Source: Solen grandis (lineage: Eukaryota > Mollusca > Bivalvia > Adapedonta > Solenidae). Taken from it: a DNA stretch of 64,000 nt. Made by a program: the position numbers and the translations under genes. Under the pieces are notes generated by a model. It ran no database searches. It was not told the origin of the DNA and saw only the letters and a list, made by a program, of their open reading frames with translations. Positions 21,778 through 33,762 of the stretch are shown here, piece after piece; the stretch's first letter is position 1; each line of letters opens with the position of its first letter. The stretch lies in NCBI GenBank assembly GCA_021229015.1, contig CM037791.1, positions 55,187,741-55,251,740 on the forward strand, written 5' to 3'.

Positions 21778-23071
21778 TTTTTAGCTCACCTGAGCACTTG
21801 TGCTTGAGCTTTTGTGATCGCCTTTTGTCCGTCGTGCGTCGTCAGTTGTCCGTCGTCAACAATTGCTTGTGAACACTCTAGAGGCCACAGTTTTGGCCCA
21901 ATCTTCATGAAATTTGGTCAGGATGTTTGTCTACATAATATCTCGGATGAGTTCGAAATTGAGTCATGTGGGGTCAAAAACTAGGTCACCAGGTCAAATC
22001 TTGAAAAACCTTGTGGAACACTCTAGAGGCCACAGTTTTAGCCCAATCTTCATGAAACTTGGTCAGGATGTTTGTCTGCATGATATTTCGGTATTTGAAA
22101 TTGGGTCATGTGGTGTCAAAAACTAGGTCAATTGGTCAAATTTAGAAAACCTTTTGCCCAATCTTCATAAAATTTGGTCAGGATGTTTGTCTACATGATA
22201 TCTCAGATGAGTTTGAAATCGGGTCACATGGGGTCAAAAACTAGGTCACCAGGGAAAATCTAAGAAAAACCTTGTGAACTCTCTAGAGGCCACAGTTTTA
22301 GCCCAATCTTCAATAGATTTGGTCAGGATGTTTGTCTAATTGATATATTGGATGAGTTTGAAATGGGTCATGTGGGGTCAAAAACTAGGTCACAAGGTCA
22401 AATCTTAGAAAACCTTGTGAACACTCTAGGCCACAACTTTGGCCCAATCTTCATGAAACTTGGTCAGGATGTTTGTCTACATGATATTTCGGATGAGTTT
22501 GAAATTGGGTCATGTGGTGTCAAAAACTAGGTCAATTGGTCAAATCTTAGAGAAACCTTGTGAACACTCTACAGGCCACAACTTTGGCCCAATCTTCATA
22601 AAATTTGGTCAGGATGTTTGTCTACATGATATCTTGCATGAGTTTGAAATTGGGTCATGTTGGGTCAAAAACTAGGTCACCAGGTCAAATCTTATAAAAA
22701 CCTTGTGAACACTCTAGAGGCCACAGTTTTAGCCCAATCTTCAATAGATTTGGTCAGGATGTTTGTCTAATTGATATATTGGATGAGTTTGAAAATGAGT
22801 CACATGGGGTCAAAAACTAGGTCACCAGGTCAAATCTTAGAAAAATCTTGTGAACACTCTAGAGGCCTACATTTTTGTCCCAGTCTTCATTAAACTTGAT
22901 ATGAATGATGACTGCATGAATTCCCAGTTGAGTGCAAATTCAGGTAGGATCAATATGTAGGTCACTTAGTCAAATGTTAGAAAAACACTTTAGATGCCAG
23001 ATTTTTTGTCATTATGCCTAACACAGCTATCTTAATCAGGTGAGCGACACAGGGCCATCTTGGCCCTCTTG
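21778..23071 (-). mobile_element. CTCACCTGAG-ended repeat element, 145-bp array, inserted in duplication copy 1
   Basis: Starts TTTTAGCTCACCTGAGC and ends CAGGTGAGCGACACAGGGCC then ATCTTGGCCCTCTT. GGTCAGGATGTTTGTCT recurs at 21916, 22061, 22176, 22321, 22462, 22607 and 22752, mostly 145 bp apart. The units are the reverse complement of those at 6171-7843. All ORFs here repeat the same peptide and are by-products of the array. Confidence 0.85.
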
Positions 23072-23753
23072 TTATATCATGCAGGCACCTTCACGTGATT
23101 GCAAAACCAAATCAAACTGAAAGCGAAATTAATTATATATATTTTATGTAAGTGGAGACTGTCTCGGGAAAGGGTCTTTGTATACATAGGTATGATGTTA
23201 TTTTGTATCGTACATTTGTCTTATTTAAGTTCGGGTTGGAAATGGAATTATTCTTCTATTTTATACGCTTGATTTCGTCGCGCTGGTAATTAGTGTATTA
23301 ATCGATAAAAATGATTTGGCCTACCGTCTAGTCCCATACATTTACATGTATATTCTTGGTATTTGGCATTATTGCTAACACGGGGAGAATGTTAAAGGAA
23401 GACAACTGACTTGATCTCACATATTGATATGTATTGTGTTCGGAAGTTTACTGTAAAATGCTTGTAAAGTGTACTATTTGTATGTACATTTTATATCATA
23501 GGTCAGCCATTTATTCTATTGTTGAAACTTGTTTGTTTTGGTACAACACACTATCATTTTACCTTTGATAAGCTAAGACGAATGATAATGACAGTTTTAG
23601 CAACTGATTTAAAACCTGATCAGTTGCAAGTTACAGACTGTTCCGAAATTATACTGGTGGTTTAAGCCCTTTCTTTTCATCGCTTTAATATATTGATGAC
23701 TGAGAATTATGAATATTGAAATGTGACTATAATTGGTATCATTTTTATTTCAG
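23072..23753 (+). repeat. Segmental duplication, block B copy 1 (intron-like)
   Basis: AGGCACCTTCAC(G/A)TGATTGCAAAACCA and AAACCTGATCAG(T/C)TG-type blocks recur in order at 24625-25083. No coding signal. Confidence 0.65.
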
Positions 23754-23941
23754 GGATTGGCAAAAACAGTTGATGTCATATATCTCATGCATCACCCATT
23801 CTGTCATCAGAAAGCAGTGTCTACAAAGTCTGAGAACAATCCTCATCATTGAGCCTCAGAGAGATCGTTTGGTATGAGCACTTCATGCAATGGAGACGTT
23901 GGTTGCTTCTTGTCCATGGCGAGCATTGGAGAGGTGACTAG
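23754..23941 (+). ncRNA. Exon-like block copy 1, non-coding
   Basis: Preceded by TATCATTTTTATTTCAG and followed by GTAAAC, so it has plausible 3' and 5' splice sites. All three forward frames contain stops, so it would be a UTR or lncRNA exon. The diverged copy at 25084-25264 keeps both splice dinucleotides. Confidence 0.4.
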
Positions 23942-23964
23942 GTAAACTATACAAGTTCTATATG

Positions 23965-24290
23965 AGTCAAGTGGACCTGTCCTATGCATAAAACAACATA
24001 CACGTAAAAAAACTCAAAATCCGTGAAATTTAATGTTTTAAGGGTTTTCTTGAAGATTTCTACTGATTTCGAATTTCTCACATGTAGTGGACCGTTCACT
24101 TAACAACCACTGTCTACTTTGAAAATTACATAACTATACATTATCCCTTAGATAGGACGGAATCAAAATTGTTGTTTCCCGCTCCACTCTCAACTTTTCC
24201 TGGGTTAGACCTGTACTTGATCCGCAGACTGGACCACGGCAACTACAGTTTGTAGAATGCTGTTGTTATTGGTGATGATGATGATGATGA
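23965..24290 (+). repeat. Segmental duplication, block A copy 2
   Basis: See 21450-21777; the (GAT)n tail at about 24276-24293 is expanded. Confidence 0.8.
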
Positions 24291-24295
24291 TGACA

Positions 24296-24527
24296 TACCA
24301 ATGTCAGGGACAATGGTACTGGTATAGCTCCCTTGCTTGTCGCTCAGCATATAAGGGTAGATCCAGGACTGGTTGGTCCGATGGCAGGATAATGTGAATG
24401 GCTATGTTATCATGCCACGTGTCTACGGCGTTATACTGCATTGTGGCAGTACCCTATCTGTCTGAAGTTGATATAGTCTCCAAATGACTGAATTATTGTC
24501 GGTGGGACATTAAACCCAAACAAACAA
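24296..24527 (+). mobile_element. SINE family B, inserted in duplication copy 2
   Basis: GACTGGTTGGTCCGAT, CAGGATAATGTGAATGG, TGTCTACGGCGTTATACTGC and the tail GGGACATTAAACCCAAACAA match the family body and tail at 34656-34830. The tRNA-like head is poorly preserved. Confidence 0.7.
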
Positions 24528-24534
24528 CATGTCC

Positions 24535-24620
24535 AGGGTTGGACCTATACCGGATCAGCAGACTAGACCACGGCAACTACAGGCAGTTTGTAGATGTTGT
24601 TGATAATGATGATGATTTTT
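24535..24620 (+). repeat. Block A, short third copy
   Basis: GGTTGGACCTATACCGGATC, AGCAGACTAGACCACGGC and a TGTTGTTGATAATGATGATG tail repeat the end of block A. Confidence 0.75.
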
Positions 24621-25083
24621 TTTATCATTCAGGCACCTTCACATGATTGCAAAACCAGATCAAACCGAAAGCGAAATTAATGAAATATATTTACTTACCT
24701 AAATTCCATTGCATCACTTAGTGAACTTCTTAATTTTAGAAAATGTAAGGGGATGGCTTCTTTGTTTTCGTTGGTATGATGTCATTTTGTATTGTCAGTT
24801 TGTCATATTTTAGTTTGGGTTTGAAATGGAATGATTCTTTTATTGTTCAAACTGATTTGATTTTGTACAAAACACATTCATTTTACCTTTGATAAGCTGA
24901 GACGAGTGGAAATGAAAGCTTAAGCGACTGATATAAAACCTGATCAGCTGTCAGGCTGCAGGGTGTTCTTAAATTATACTGGTGGTTTAAGTTCTTTCTT
25001 TGACCTCTTTATATGTTGATGATTGAGTGTTGAAATAATGAATATTGAAATATGATTATTATATATATATATTTTTAATTCAG
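24621..25083 (+). repeat. Segmental duplication, block B copy 2
   Basis: Diverged counterpart of 23072-23753, ending in a pyrimidine-rich TTTTTAATTCAG before the exon-like block. Confidence 0.65.
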
Positions 25084-25264
25084 GGATTGACAAAAGCATT
25101 TGGCTTCATAGGTCTCCTGCAGCATCAATTCTGTCACCAGGAAACGTGTCTTAAAAGTCAGAAACCAGCCTTCAACCTTGAGCCTCTGAGAGGAATATTT
25201 TGGGTTTAGCACTTCATGAAATGAAGATGTTGGTTTAATTCTTGTCCATGGAGAAGTGACCAGG
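25084..25264 (+). ncRNA. Exon-like block copy 2, non-coding
   Basis: Preceded by TTTTTAATTCAG and followed by GTAAGT, a consensus donor. It aligns with 23754-23941 (GGATTG.CAAAA, TTCTGTCA.CAG.AA, TTGAGCCTC.GAGAG, TTGTCCATGG). No long frame is open. Confidence 0.42.
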
Positions 25265-26269
25265 TAAGTACTCTACTCTTATTACTACTACAACTGTTTC
25301 ATAACTGCTGTTTCATACCATCATCTTATTCTTCTAATTTCAACGACTACTACCACTACTCATACAACTATTCCCTATCATCATCTTCCTCTACTTTAAC
25401 TACTTCGAACACTGTTGCATATCATTATAGGCTCACCTAATTTTTGAACTGTTTTCATTACTATTGCGTCGTCGGAGTCGGCGTTCATCCTGGATAAGTG
25501 TTATTTTTAGATCAATCCTTACACATGAAGTGTCATGACTAATGTTGGAAACTTTGAACATTTATTCAGGACCATCAGTTGACTTAAGGCTGCCATAACT
25601 GTATCTTGCTCTTTGCAAGAATAATGAACTTTTTAGAAATTTTCATGGTTTAGTTCTCCATAACTACTAGTGCTAGATCTCAGTAACCACTGTATGTAAC
25701 TGATTAAAACTTCACATAATATTTCCAAACCATCCAGTATAATCAAGTTCACAACTCTTATTTGGTTTTAATGTAAATTTTGGGTCTTTTCAAGTATCAA
25801 AATAAAATAATAAAAAAAGCCTATCAAGGTTTATCATTTTTGACTATTATTATATACAGGGTATATGAAAGTCAAGAATTGAAATATATTTCACTTAATT
25901 TACATTCACTTTGATTTTTGAATAGTCGAGCGTGCTGTTCTCTGACAACTCTTGTTGGCATTTACAGCACTAAATGGGAAAAATATTATAATACTATGAT
26001 TATGTTAAAATTGAAAAGAAGATGAACAAGCAGATAATGATAAGTATCCAATAATGCAGTCAAGGCGCTAGAGGAGTCGACCGTGCTGTTCCCTGACAGT
26101 CCCTTTTTTTACAATCACAGAATGTTGCAATATGGGACCATGTCTCTGTAAATGGGTATTGATAAACGTAATACATACAAATAGTTTAAAAAAAAAACTA
26201 ATGCTTAGCAATGATTTTTTGTGAACGAGCTGCTTAAAAAGATCATCAAAGCTTTTTAGTTTTAAATCT
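25265..26269. other. Non-coding up to the assembly gap
   Basis: A TACTACTAC/ACAACTA-rich low-complexity patch covers 25270-25400. GTCGA(G/C)CGTGCTGTTC(T/C)CTGACA occurs twice (about 25925 and 26077), a local repeat. No gene. Confidence 0.5.
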
Positions 26270-26369
26270 NNNNNNNNNNNNNNNNNNNNNNNNNNNNNNN
26301 NNNNNNNNNNNNNNNNNNNNNNNNNNNNNNNNNNNNNNNNNNNNNNNNNNNNNNNNNNNNNNNNNNNNN
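26270..26369. other. Assembly gap (100 N)
   Basis: Exactly 100 N, the conventional placeholder for a gap of unknown size, so distances across it are not reliable. Confidence 0.99.
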
Positions 26370-26496
26370 TTTGTTGTTTTTTTGTTTTTAGTACGAGTAT
26401 GTTCGGTCATTTACGGCGGGTTTCCTCTTTCCTCTTGATGAATCAGATTTACAGACGAATCGTCTGCTGGAAACATAATAAAGCCTTTCTCTAAAA

Positions 26497-26656
26497 TAAA
26501 CCGTGGTCAGGTGGTAGCCTAATGACTGCAGATCCGAATGTTGCGGGTTCAAATCCTGTTAGGGAAAAAACCTTCCCAAACGTAAAGTACAGGTCCAAAC
26601 CAGGGAACATTTACGACAGTGCCCCCAGAGTGGGATCTGCATAGAATTAATTGAGG

Positions 26657-26702
<46 letters not shown>

Positions 26703-26705
26703 TGT
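26497..26705 (+). mobile_element. tRNA-derived SINE with (GA)n tail
   Basis: CCGTGGTCAGGTGGTAGCCT is an A-box region and GCGGGTTCAAATCCTG a B box about 50 bases on. A short body CCCAGAGTGGGATCTGC follows, then GAGAGA repeats to about 26702. Different body from families A and B. The two minus-strand ORFs across it are due to the GA tail. Confidence 0.7.
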
Positions 26706-28318
26706 CTTACTAGAAAATGGCTCAAATGCTTCTCCACGGTTTATATCATGGTGACCTTGACTTTGACACACATTCAGGCATTCGGATTACCATGTCGATT
26801 CACACATAAATTCTGGATTGCACATTTGTCACACAATTTGCATCAATTACTTTCATGATTTCTTTATTTGCAAAAAGAAATCTTTTGAGTTCCAGAACTT
26901 TTTATTACAAATGCAATCTTTTTGTAGGTTTGTGCATGTCTGTTGAGAGACTGGTGACATATCGGCTTTAAAATGTCAACGTGAGGGTAAACACAGAAAA
27001 ATAGACGTAAGTTAGAATCGACATATTTCATTCTCCTCGTCTAAGAACACGTGCGACCATTGCAATATGGTATGCAATGCATGTCAACAATAACGCCTTT
27101 TTGTCCAATGCATCCACATGTTTCCAACGAAATCTGTGAAAATACGCTCTGCGAATACTTGGCTTATGTCATGTTTCATTGTTTTTGTCAAATTCATCAA
27201 CATTTTTGCCACTTTGTTTCACTATAAACACATGTGTAATTTTGTTAGGCCTTTCCCACACCTGTGTCTACTGGGAATAAAGAAATTCCACGCCAGAACA
27301 TACTATCAATATTAAGGCAATAAAATCTCGCTGCTTTGAAGATATTATATGCTGGGTTGATAAGAAAACTCGAGGCAGCCGAAGGAGATGCTAGCTCGTC
27401 TTTAGGGAAATCTAAAAGTGTTGATAAAAGGTTTTCATATGTTAGTGCTTTGTTTTTCCTTCTGCTGTGGTACTTTATTCCTTATTGTGTACAAAGTTAC
27501 AGAATAACGATGAGTTGCTTACTTCTTGACGTCTCTTTCATAATATAGTGTTGAAGTAACTTGTCTTACACACGCCTGGCTCTACTCCGTTTTCAATAAG
27601 AATATGTTGATGTAATTTGCCCCAGTAATGAGTGTGATGATTTGTTTTGAAAGTGTAAATATAACAGCCAATTATTCAAATTCAGAATTCTGTGAGGAGA
27701 GGCGTTTTATGTTAAAGGAACATAAAAGAAAAGTGTCAATTTCAATTCTCGTTTATATGGGAAAAATAACTCAGCCCATGTATTAAGCTGCCCTTTTTAA
27801 AGCATAGCCCCCAACTTAGAATGCAGATTTCTGAATCATTATTTATTATTATTTTTACAGGCAGGGATTAGTCATTTATAAAAGACATATTTGAGTGAAC
27901 CAATAAATTTCAATTCGATTCGATGTATTAGGTATTCGTATATCCGTATATCCAATAAAATAAAGCTTCGTTCAACTTACTTGTGTAAATCACAATTTGC
28001 AATATGAACTCAGTGGTCGATTTATCTATTAAAACTTACAGTAATATAAGGATATATGTTAATACAGTTTTTGCATTTCTCCTTCGTAAAAGACTTAAAC
28101 ATCAGGATGAAAAACTATTTAATTGTTTGGGTGGTGTGACAAACATTGGTAAATGTGCGTGAAAAACGAGTAAATATACTTTATGTTTTCATTTTGTTGA
28201 CTTTTGATGATGGAAATGTATACCTCTGTCACGTTTGAGGCGATGTCGGAAAAAAATTACACCAAAGAAACCATGCCAAATTCAGTTGAGGTACCAATAT
28301 TTAGACATATTACAATGC
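26706..28318. other. Non-coding, no supported gene
   Basis: AT-rich. Small ORFs at 27118-27315 and 27336-27548 have hydrophobic stretches but no recognised motif or splice context. Confidence 0.5.
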
Positions 28319-29690
28319 TGGTAGGACATATATGACAATATCAGTAACGTTATCCTCAGTAAGAAATATCCCAAGGACACTAAGATAGTGTGGAACATAC
28401 ATGACAATATCAGTAACGTTATCCTCAGTAAGAAATATCCAAGGAACTAAAAAACGTTATCCACAGTAGGAAATATCACAAGGACACTAAGATAGTGTGG
28501 AACATACATGACATACGTTTATCCTCAGTAAGAAATATCACAAGGACACTAAGATAGTGTGGAACATACATGACAATATCAGTAACGTTATCCTCAGTAG
28601 GAAATATCACAAGGACACTAAGATAGTGTGGAACATACATGACAATATCAGTAACGTTATCCTCAGTAAGAAATATCCCAAGGACACTAAGATAGTGTGG
28701 AACATACATGACAATATCAGTAACGTTATCCTCAGTAAGAAATATCACAAGGACACTAAGATAGTGTGGAACATACATGACAATATCAGTAACGTTATCC
28801 ACAGTTGGAAATATCACAAGGACACTAAGATAGTGTGGAACATACATGACAATATCAGTAACGTTATCCACAGTAAGAAATATCCCAAGGACACTAAGAT
28901 AATGTGGACATACAGACATAGTAGAAATATCACAAGGACACTAAGATAGTGTTGAACATACATGACAATATCAGTAACGTTATCCACAGTAGGAAATATC
29001 ACAAGGACACTAAGATAGTGTGGAACATACATGACAATATCAGTAACGTTATCCTCAGTAGGAAATATCACAAGGACACTAAGATAGTGTGGAACATACA
29101 TGACACTATCAGTAACGTTATCCACAGTAAGAAATATCACAAGGACACTAAGATAGTGTGGAACATACATGACAATATCAGTAACGTTATCCACAGTAAG
29201 AAATATCCCAAGGACACTAAGATAGTGTGGAACATACATGACAATATTAGTAACGTTATCCACAGTAGGAAATATCACAAGGACACTAAGATAGTGTGGA
29301 ACATACATAACAATATCAGTAACGTTATCCTCAGTAAGAAATATCACAAGGACACTTAGATAGTGTGGAACATGCATGACAATATCAGTAACGTTATCCA
29401 CAGTAGGAAATATCACAAGGACACTAAGATAGTGTGGAACATACATGACAATATCAGTAACGTTATCCTCAGTAAGAAATATCACAAGGACACTTAGATA
29501 GTGTGGAACATACATGACAATATCAGTAACGTTATCCACTGTAATATATAGCAAACTCAGTACGACACAGTAATACATATATGACAATAAAAGTTATGTT
29601 ATCAGCAGTGATATATATTACAAAGACTGTACGACACTGTAAGACATATGTCAATGTATATAGTTATCAACAGTAAGACACAGATCAACT
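28319..29690 (+). repeat. 69-bp minisatellite, about 17 units
   Basis: The unit contains GACAATATCAGTAACGTTAT, CAGTA(A/G)GAAATATC(A/C)CAAGG and ACACTAAGATAGTGTGGAAC. Spacing is 69 bp (for example 28561, 28630, 28699, 28768). Units differ mainly at three positions (TCCTCAG/TCCACAG, GTAAG/GTAGG, ATCAC/ATCCC), giving shuffled subtypes. There are short deletions near 28440-28520 and 28905-28925, and decay after 29545. Because 69 = 3 x 23, frames stay open on both strands, which explains the long ORFs here. Confidence 0.92.
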
Positions 29691-32600
29691 TACCAACCAA
29701 TAAAAGTCAATATTTTTATATTGTAAACCGCGATTTTGCCTTATAGATATATATACTGACTTACTAAATGGGATATAGTAGTGGCACTGGCATTTTCTTT
29801 AAAGACAGCGCAGATATAAAACAATATGCAAAGTTTGTTTTTTGCATTAGCATTAAGCACGTGCAGAATAATTATACAAATGTGCGGGATATCTCGGCTG
29901 TCTTCCATAAATACTAAGGTGTTAAAGTGAACGACAAAATTTCGATATGCCACCGCGTCTGTGGTGCGATATATATTTGGGATATTCAGGATTATGCAAT
30001 AAAATGTGGAAAGTACGTTAAAAGAAGTATTTTGGGGTACATATTGGCTTTAACGAACCCCCGTATCAATGACTGCAGCTGTTTAGATGAATAACGATAC
30101 GGAATTGCCTCTTGAAAGCGTTTTGTTTTGGGTATTTGTTGTTCCTGAAACAGTTGTTGGGTGCCCCTGGGCTCCTTTAATTATTGCTTTTGATTATGAT
30201 TTTTCATCATAAAAGACGGAGTTATCGACACATTACACTTAGGGAAAACGCGTGAAACCCGAAAGGCGTGTGAGAAAATAATAAGCTGGCTGGGGAATCT
30301 GCTAGGTACTTGTGTATAGGTGAAATATAAACACATCTCTGTACCAGTACGCCATGTGTAAGTTCTCTGGTTTCACGGTCCTTACTTCCTTTAAAGGTAC
30401 ATTGGGTTTTATTTCGCGTGGTGTTTGTTTTCGACGCTATTATGTTGATTACCCGTATTCAATCAACGAGGTATTGACTCGAGGTATTTTTTTAATTTTT
30501 TATAATGAAATTTCACACATAGGATCACATGGCTTAGTATCAGATGGTCGAGTTATGGCCCTTGAGTAAAAAAGTTAAATGCCATCTCGCAATTTTCTAT
30601 TATTTAGATTTAAGATATAAAAATAGACAAATCATATTTCAAGTACTGATTGATTAAATGTTTGATTAATCATATGAAGGGAAATCACCTGTTATATAGA
30701 AATCTTCAATGGTCTTCGTTTCTGAGTTACACCGCTTGTTCCATAGATAAAACCAGATCCGACTGAAAACAATTGTCAGTGAGTGCAGTTTCTACAATGG
30801 TCTCTCCTCGCACCCAAAGAGCGTACGTGCAGTGAACAGTACAAAATCTGAGTAGCCCGCCAGGTACTTTTGTTTTGAACTGTCTTAAAGGTCATTTTTT
30901 AAATCGCGTGTGTGTTTTTATCATTTTGGAGTGTAAGCGACGCTCAGCGAATTACAAAGAAAAGAGGCACGCAGATAGAACTAGCGACCTATCTCACACT
31001 AAAGTAAGGGCTTCGATAAAAAACAAAAAAACAAAAGCACGATCAAACCGGGCCTCGAACCCGCGAGTCTGTGAGTCTTAAGGGGATTGTCACACGAGCC
31101 CATGCAGTAATATTTTGCTTTCTGAACCAATTTACAATGTTGATTGTACTGATCAATGTCAGAAAATGTCTTACAACTCAATTTGTCGCGATAAATTCTG
31201 TTATTTATCGAAAAGAAACAGACAAAAATTATGACACCAAATTGTTCCTGATAGTCTGTAGCCCGTAGCAGCTGAATAACAGTAATGATTAATCCCTTGG
31301 AACAAGTATGGCGGAATAAGAAACAATCAAGTGTTCAACAAGTTCAGCTGAGTGTAAAACTAAGCACTGGTAACTATAATGAGATAATGGATTGAAGGTC
31401 TCGTCAAGACTCCAACATAAGATGTGCGTCATACAGCTTTTGTTAGTCAGTGGCGAAGTTACTATAAGACCCTGTAGGCCTGGGCCTAGAAGTTGATAAA
31501 AAAATGACATTTTCAAAAGTCCCAAAAATGTAATAAAAATTAGAAAGTGGGGTGCGGAGTTAATCTTTATATGCATTATTAACACCGTGCATACAGTGTT
31601 CAGTTAATTTTGTACAGATCAAATTCATAGTTTAAAATGGTTCTGTTTAGCAGATTATTCTGATTTTTATTTTCCCTGAAAATATTTAGAAACGCGCATT
31701 TTGTTCTTTTTAATCTCCGGTTGTATCCGGCTTCGCTCTTCACACCCCACCCACCCCTTCCTCTAACGCCTCTGTCAGTTGGGACACGTATTTTACCCCC
31801 TAACCCGCCCCCCTTCTATCACGCTCCCCGGAAGGTCCTAGTTTTGGAACAGTACGCTGCGCTGCTAAGTTCTTGAAGGAGCATTGTATCATGAAGAATA
31901 TATACCGCACAGTCTGCAGTTTCATTGGACCGCAAATCTCGAATCCATCGTTGCTGATATCTAGATAGAACAATTGTATCGAATCGATGGTTTCGGTTTG
32001 TGTCTACAATTATTTGGTATAAATATAATTGCGGAAAATGCGAATGAATAAATCCAGGGATTACGATCTGATGTCTTTTTTCAACAATGACACATTTTTA
32101 AAAAAATGTTAAAGACACGCACGCAAGCACGTATAAATACACGCGTGTTTATATTGATTTGAGGGTGTCAATATCAAATATTGCTGCTTTTGAACTTTAC
32201 GTAGCTGCATCAGTATTGCTACTTACATTAGGAGGAAGAATCCGAGTACACAGTGACATCCGGGTAGAATAACCGACCCACTGCACGTCAGCTTGAATAC
32301 CTCCTTACAAGAAAACCACGGCGACCTGGGCCCATATTTTTGAAAATTATTGTACTCAGGTACGAATTTTACGCTCATTATCAAATTATCCCCTTTGAAT
32401 TCATCAAAGATGTTACTTACGTGTGAATTTGAGCCTGGGATCGTACTTAAAGCCCCAGTACGTTTTAGCTTAGAATTTGCAAGGGAAAACTATGTTTTTC
32501 GAAATTTCGAAATAGCAAAATCTTAAATGATGGTTGATTTATCTCTTAATGTTTAATGAAGCCCACATAATGAAATATTTCATGAAAGAATACGGACGGA

Positions 32601-33050
32601 AAATTCCCAGGAATCCTTATTTGTTCACACAGGACAAAATAGTTAGAAAAATGGGCGGAGCGTGTTCTGAAACACACTGTTCAGTAAAATCACGAATGTC
32701 TCGGCGTACGTGTTGTGTTTCAGAAGTTCATGGATTTTTGCTGTAGCTTGAACAAATTTTGATACACCGTAGTACAGAGGAGATATGAAGAAAATCCACG
32801 GACTTTTGAAAAAAAAACCTTGTGTGTTAATTTTATGCGCACGTTGTTTTGAGCGAAATATAGAACAAGAAAGCCATATATATTTTTTTTAATATAATCT
32901 TTCCTGTAAATTAGGGATATCTCAAGGTCTTTCTGGGATGAAGTTCACACAGAGGCATTTACAGTGTAGGTGCATTCTGATTTAGCTCTAACAACTATAA
33001 GATACTAGGACTTTCATTATTTCCGAAAACTTGGGGCCAGAGCAGGCGTG
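29691..33050. other. Non-coding, mostly unique
   Basis: No supported gene. A B-box-like string GCGGGTTCGAGGCCCGG lies on the minus strand near 31040-31056 without a convincing A box. A C-rich patch lies at 31745-31830. The ORFs show no known motif. Confidence 0.5.
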
Positions 33051-33055
33051 CGTTC

Positions 33056-33239
33056 AGTATGCCGAACCGTATACAACCGTACGCTTACAGTCAGCTATGA
33101 TCCTGTCTCAGTGCCATAAACCACGATGTCCACGTCTACCTATGTACTGCATAAGATGCACGTGAATAGCATGGTATATGGTCCTAATACAACTCCATAG
33201 CTGACTGTAAGCGACCGGTTGCATACGGTTTGGCATACT
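33056..33239 (+). mobile_element. MITE with ~42-bp inverted ends
   Basis: Left arm: AGTATGCCGAACCGTATACA then ACCGTACGCTTACAGTCAGC. The right arm is its imperfect reverse complement, ending GCATACGGTTTGGCATACT. No ORF. A decayed relative is at 10451-10634. Confidence 0.78.
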
Positions 33240-33240
33240 G

Positions 33241-33319
33241 AGCTCACACCAGGACTCGATTCCGTGGCGGTGAGGATTAGTGTATCAGCGACCTTAACCA
33301 GCTGGCCACGGAGGTCCCT
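33241..33319 (-). mobile_element. tRNA-derived SINE head, abutting the MITE
   Basis: The minus strand reads GGGACCTCCGTGGCCAGCTG GTTAAGGTCGC, then GGAATCGAGTCCTGGTG as B box. This is tRNA-like but without a body. Confidence 0.5.
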
Positions 33320-33405
33320 CAGTCTGGCTGAAGTACACGTTCTTCATAGCGCACCGTATAGAGAAGGTGTACTTTAGGCAGATTGGGGTGGGGGGTACCT
33401 TCACA

Positions 33406-33489
33406 ATATCGAGGGCTCAGCGCAAAACGGTCGTAACTTGTTCTTTAATACATATAAGTTACGACCGTTTTGCGCTGAGCCCTCGATAT
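33406..33489. other. Perfect 34-bp inverted repeat (hairpin)
   Basis: Arms 33406-33439 and 33456-33489 are exact reverse complements over all 34 positions, with a 16-base loop. The arm contains GAGGGCTCAGCGCAAAACGG. No flanking repeat or ORF explains it. Confidence 0.9.
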
Positions 33490-33552
33490 GCATGACCATC
33501 TTCAGCATCATATTAAATAGGACATTAATTTACTGTATGTAGTCTCTTATCT

Positions 33553-33762
33553 TAATAGACTATTTCACTCCGTAATAAGACGTAAACATACGTAAATCAA
33601 CGAGCACATCCGAACAACAAATCTACATGCTGGTGTATAATTTTACTCATTGTTCGACGAGAAATAAACATACACTTGAAATTTTCCCCAGTGAGTGATT
33701 GGTCAATTTAAATCAGCGAATTATACAGAGTATTCCCGATCCTCTGGTGAAATGGTCTATAA
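33553..33762. mobile_element. Candidate small MITE with short TIRs
   Basis: ATAGACTATTTCAC (33555-33568) and GTGAAATGGTCTAT (33747-33760) are inverted with one mismatch and flanked by TA. The inside is non-coding. Confidence 0.45.

Noticed and set aside
21914..22675. Repeated 60-71-codon ORFs with FGPIFMKLGQDVCLHD
   Set aside because: Translation of the 145-bp repeat units of the CTCACCTGAG element; not a protein family.
23754..23941. Protein-coding exon
   Set aside because: All three forward frames have stops within the block and the duplicate keeps no common frame.
26549..26771. Ser/Leu-rich minus-strand ORFs
   Set aside because: Produced by the (GA)n tail of a SINE.
28319..29545. CRISPR-like regular repeats
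   Set aside because: The whole 69-bp unit is repeated with no unique spacers, and the genome is eukaryotic.
28476..29587. Long ORFs on both strands (130-257 codons) with 23-residue repeats
   Set aside because: They follow from a minisatellite period divisible by three; both strands are open at once and there is no start, splice or signal context.
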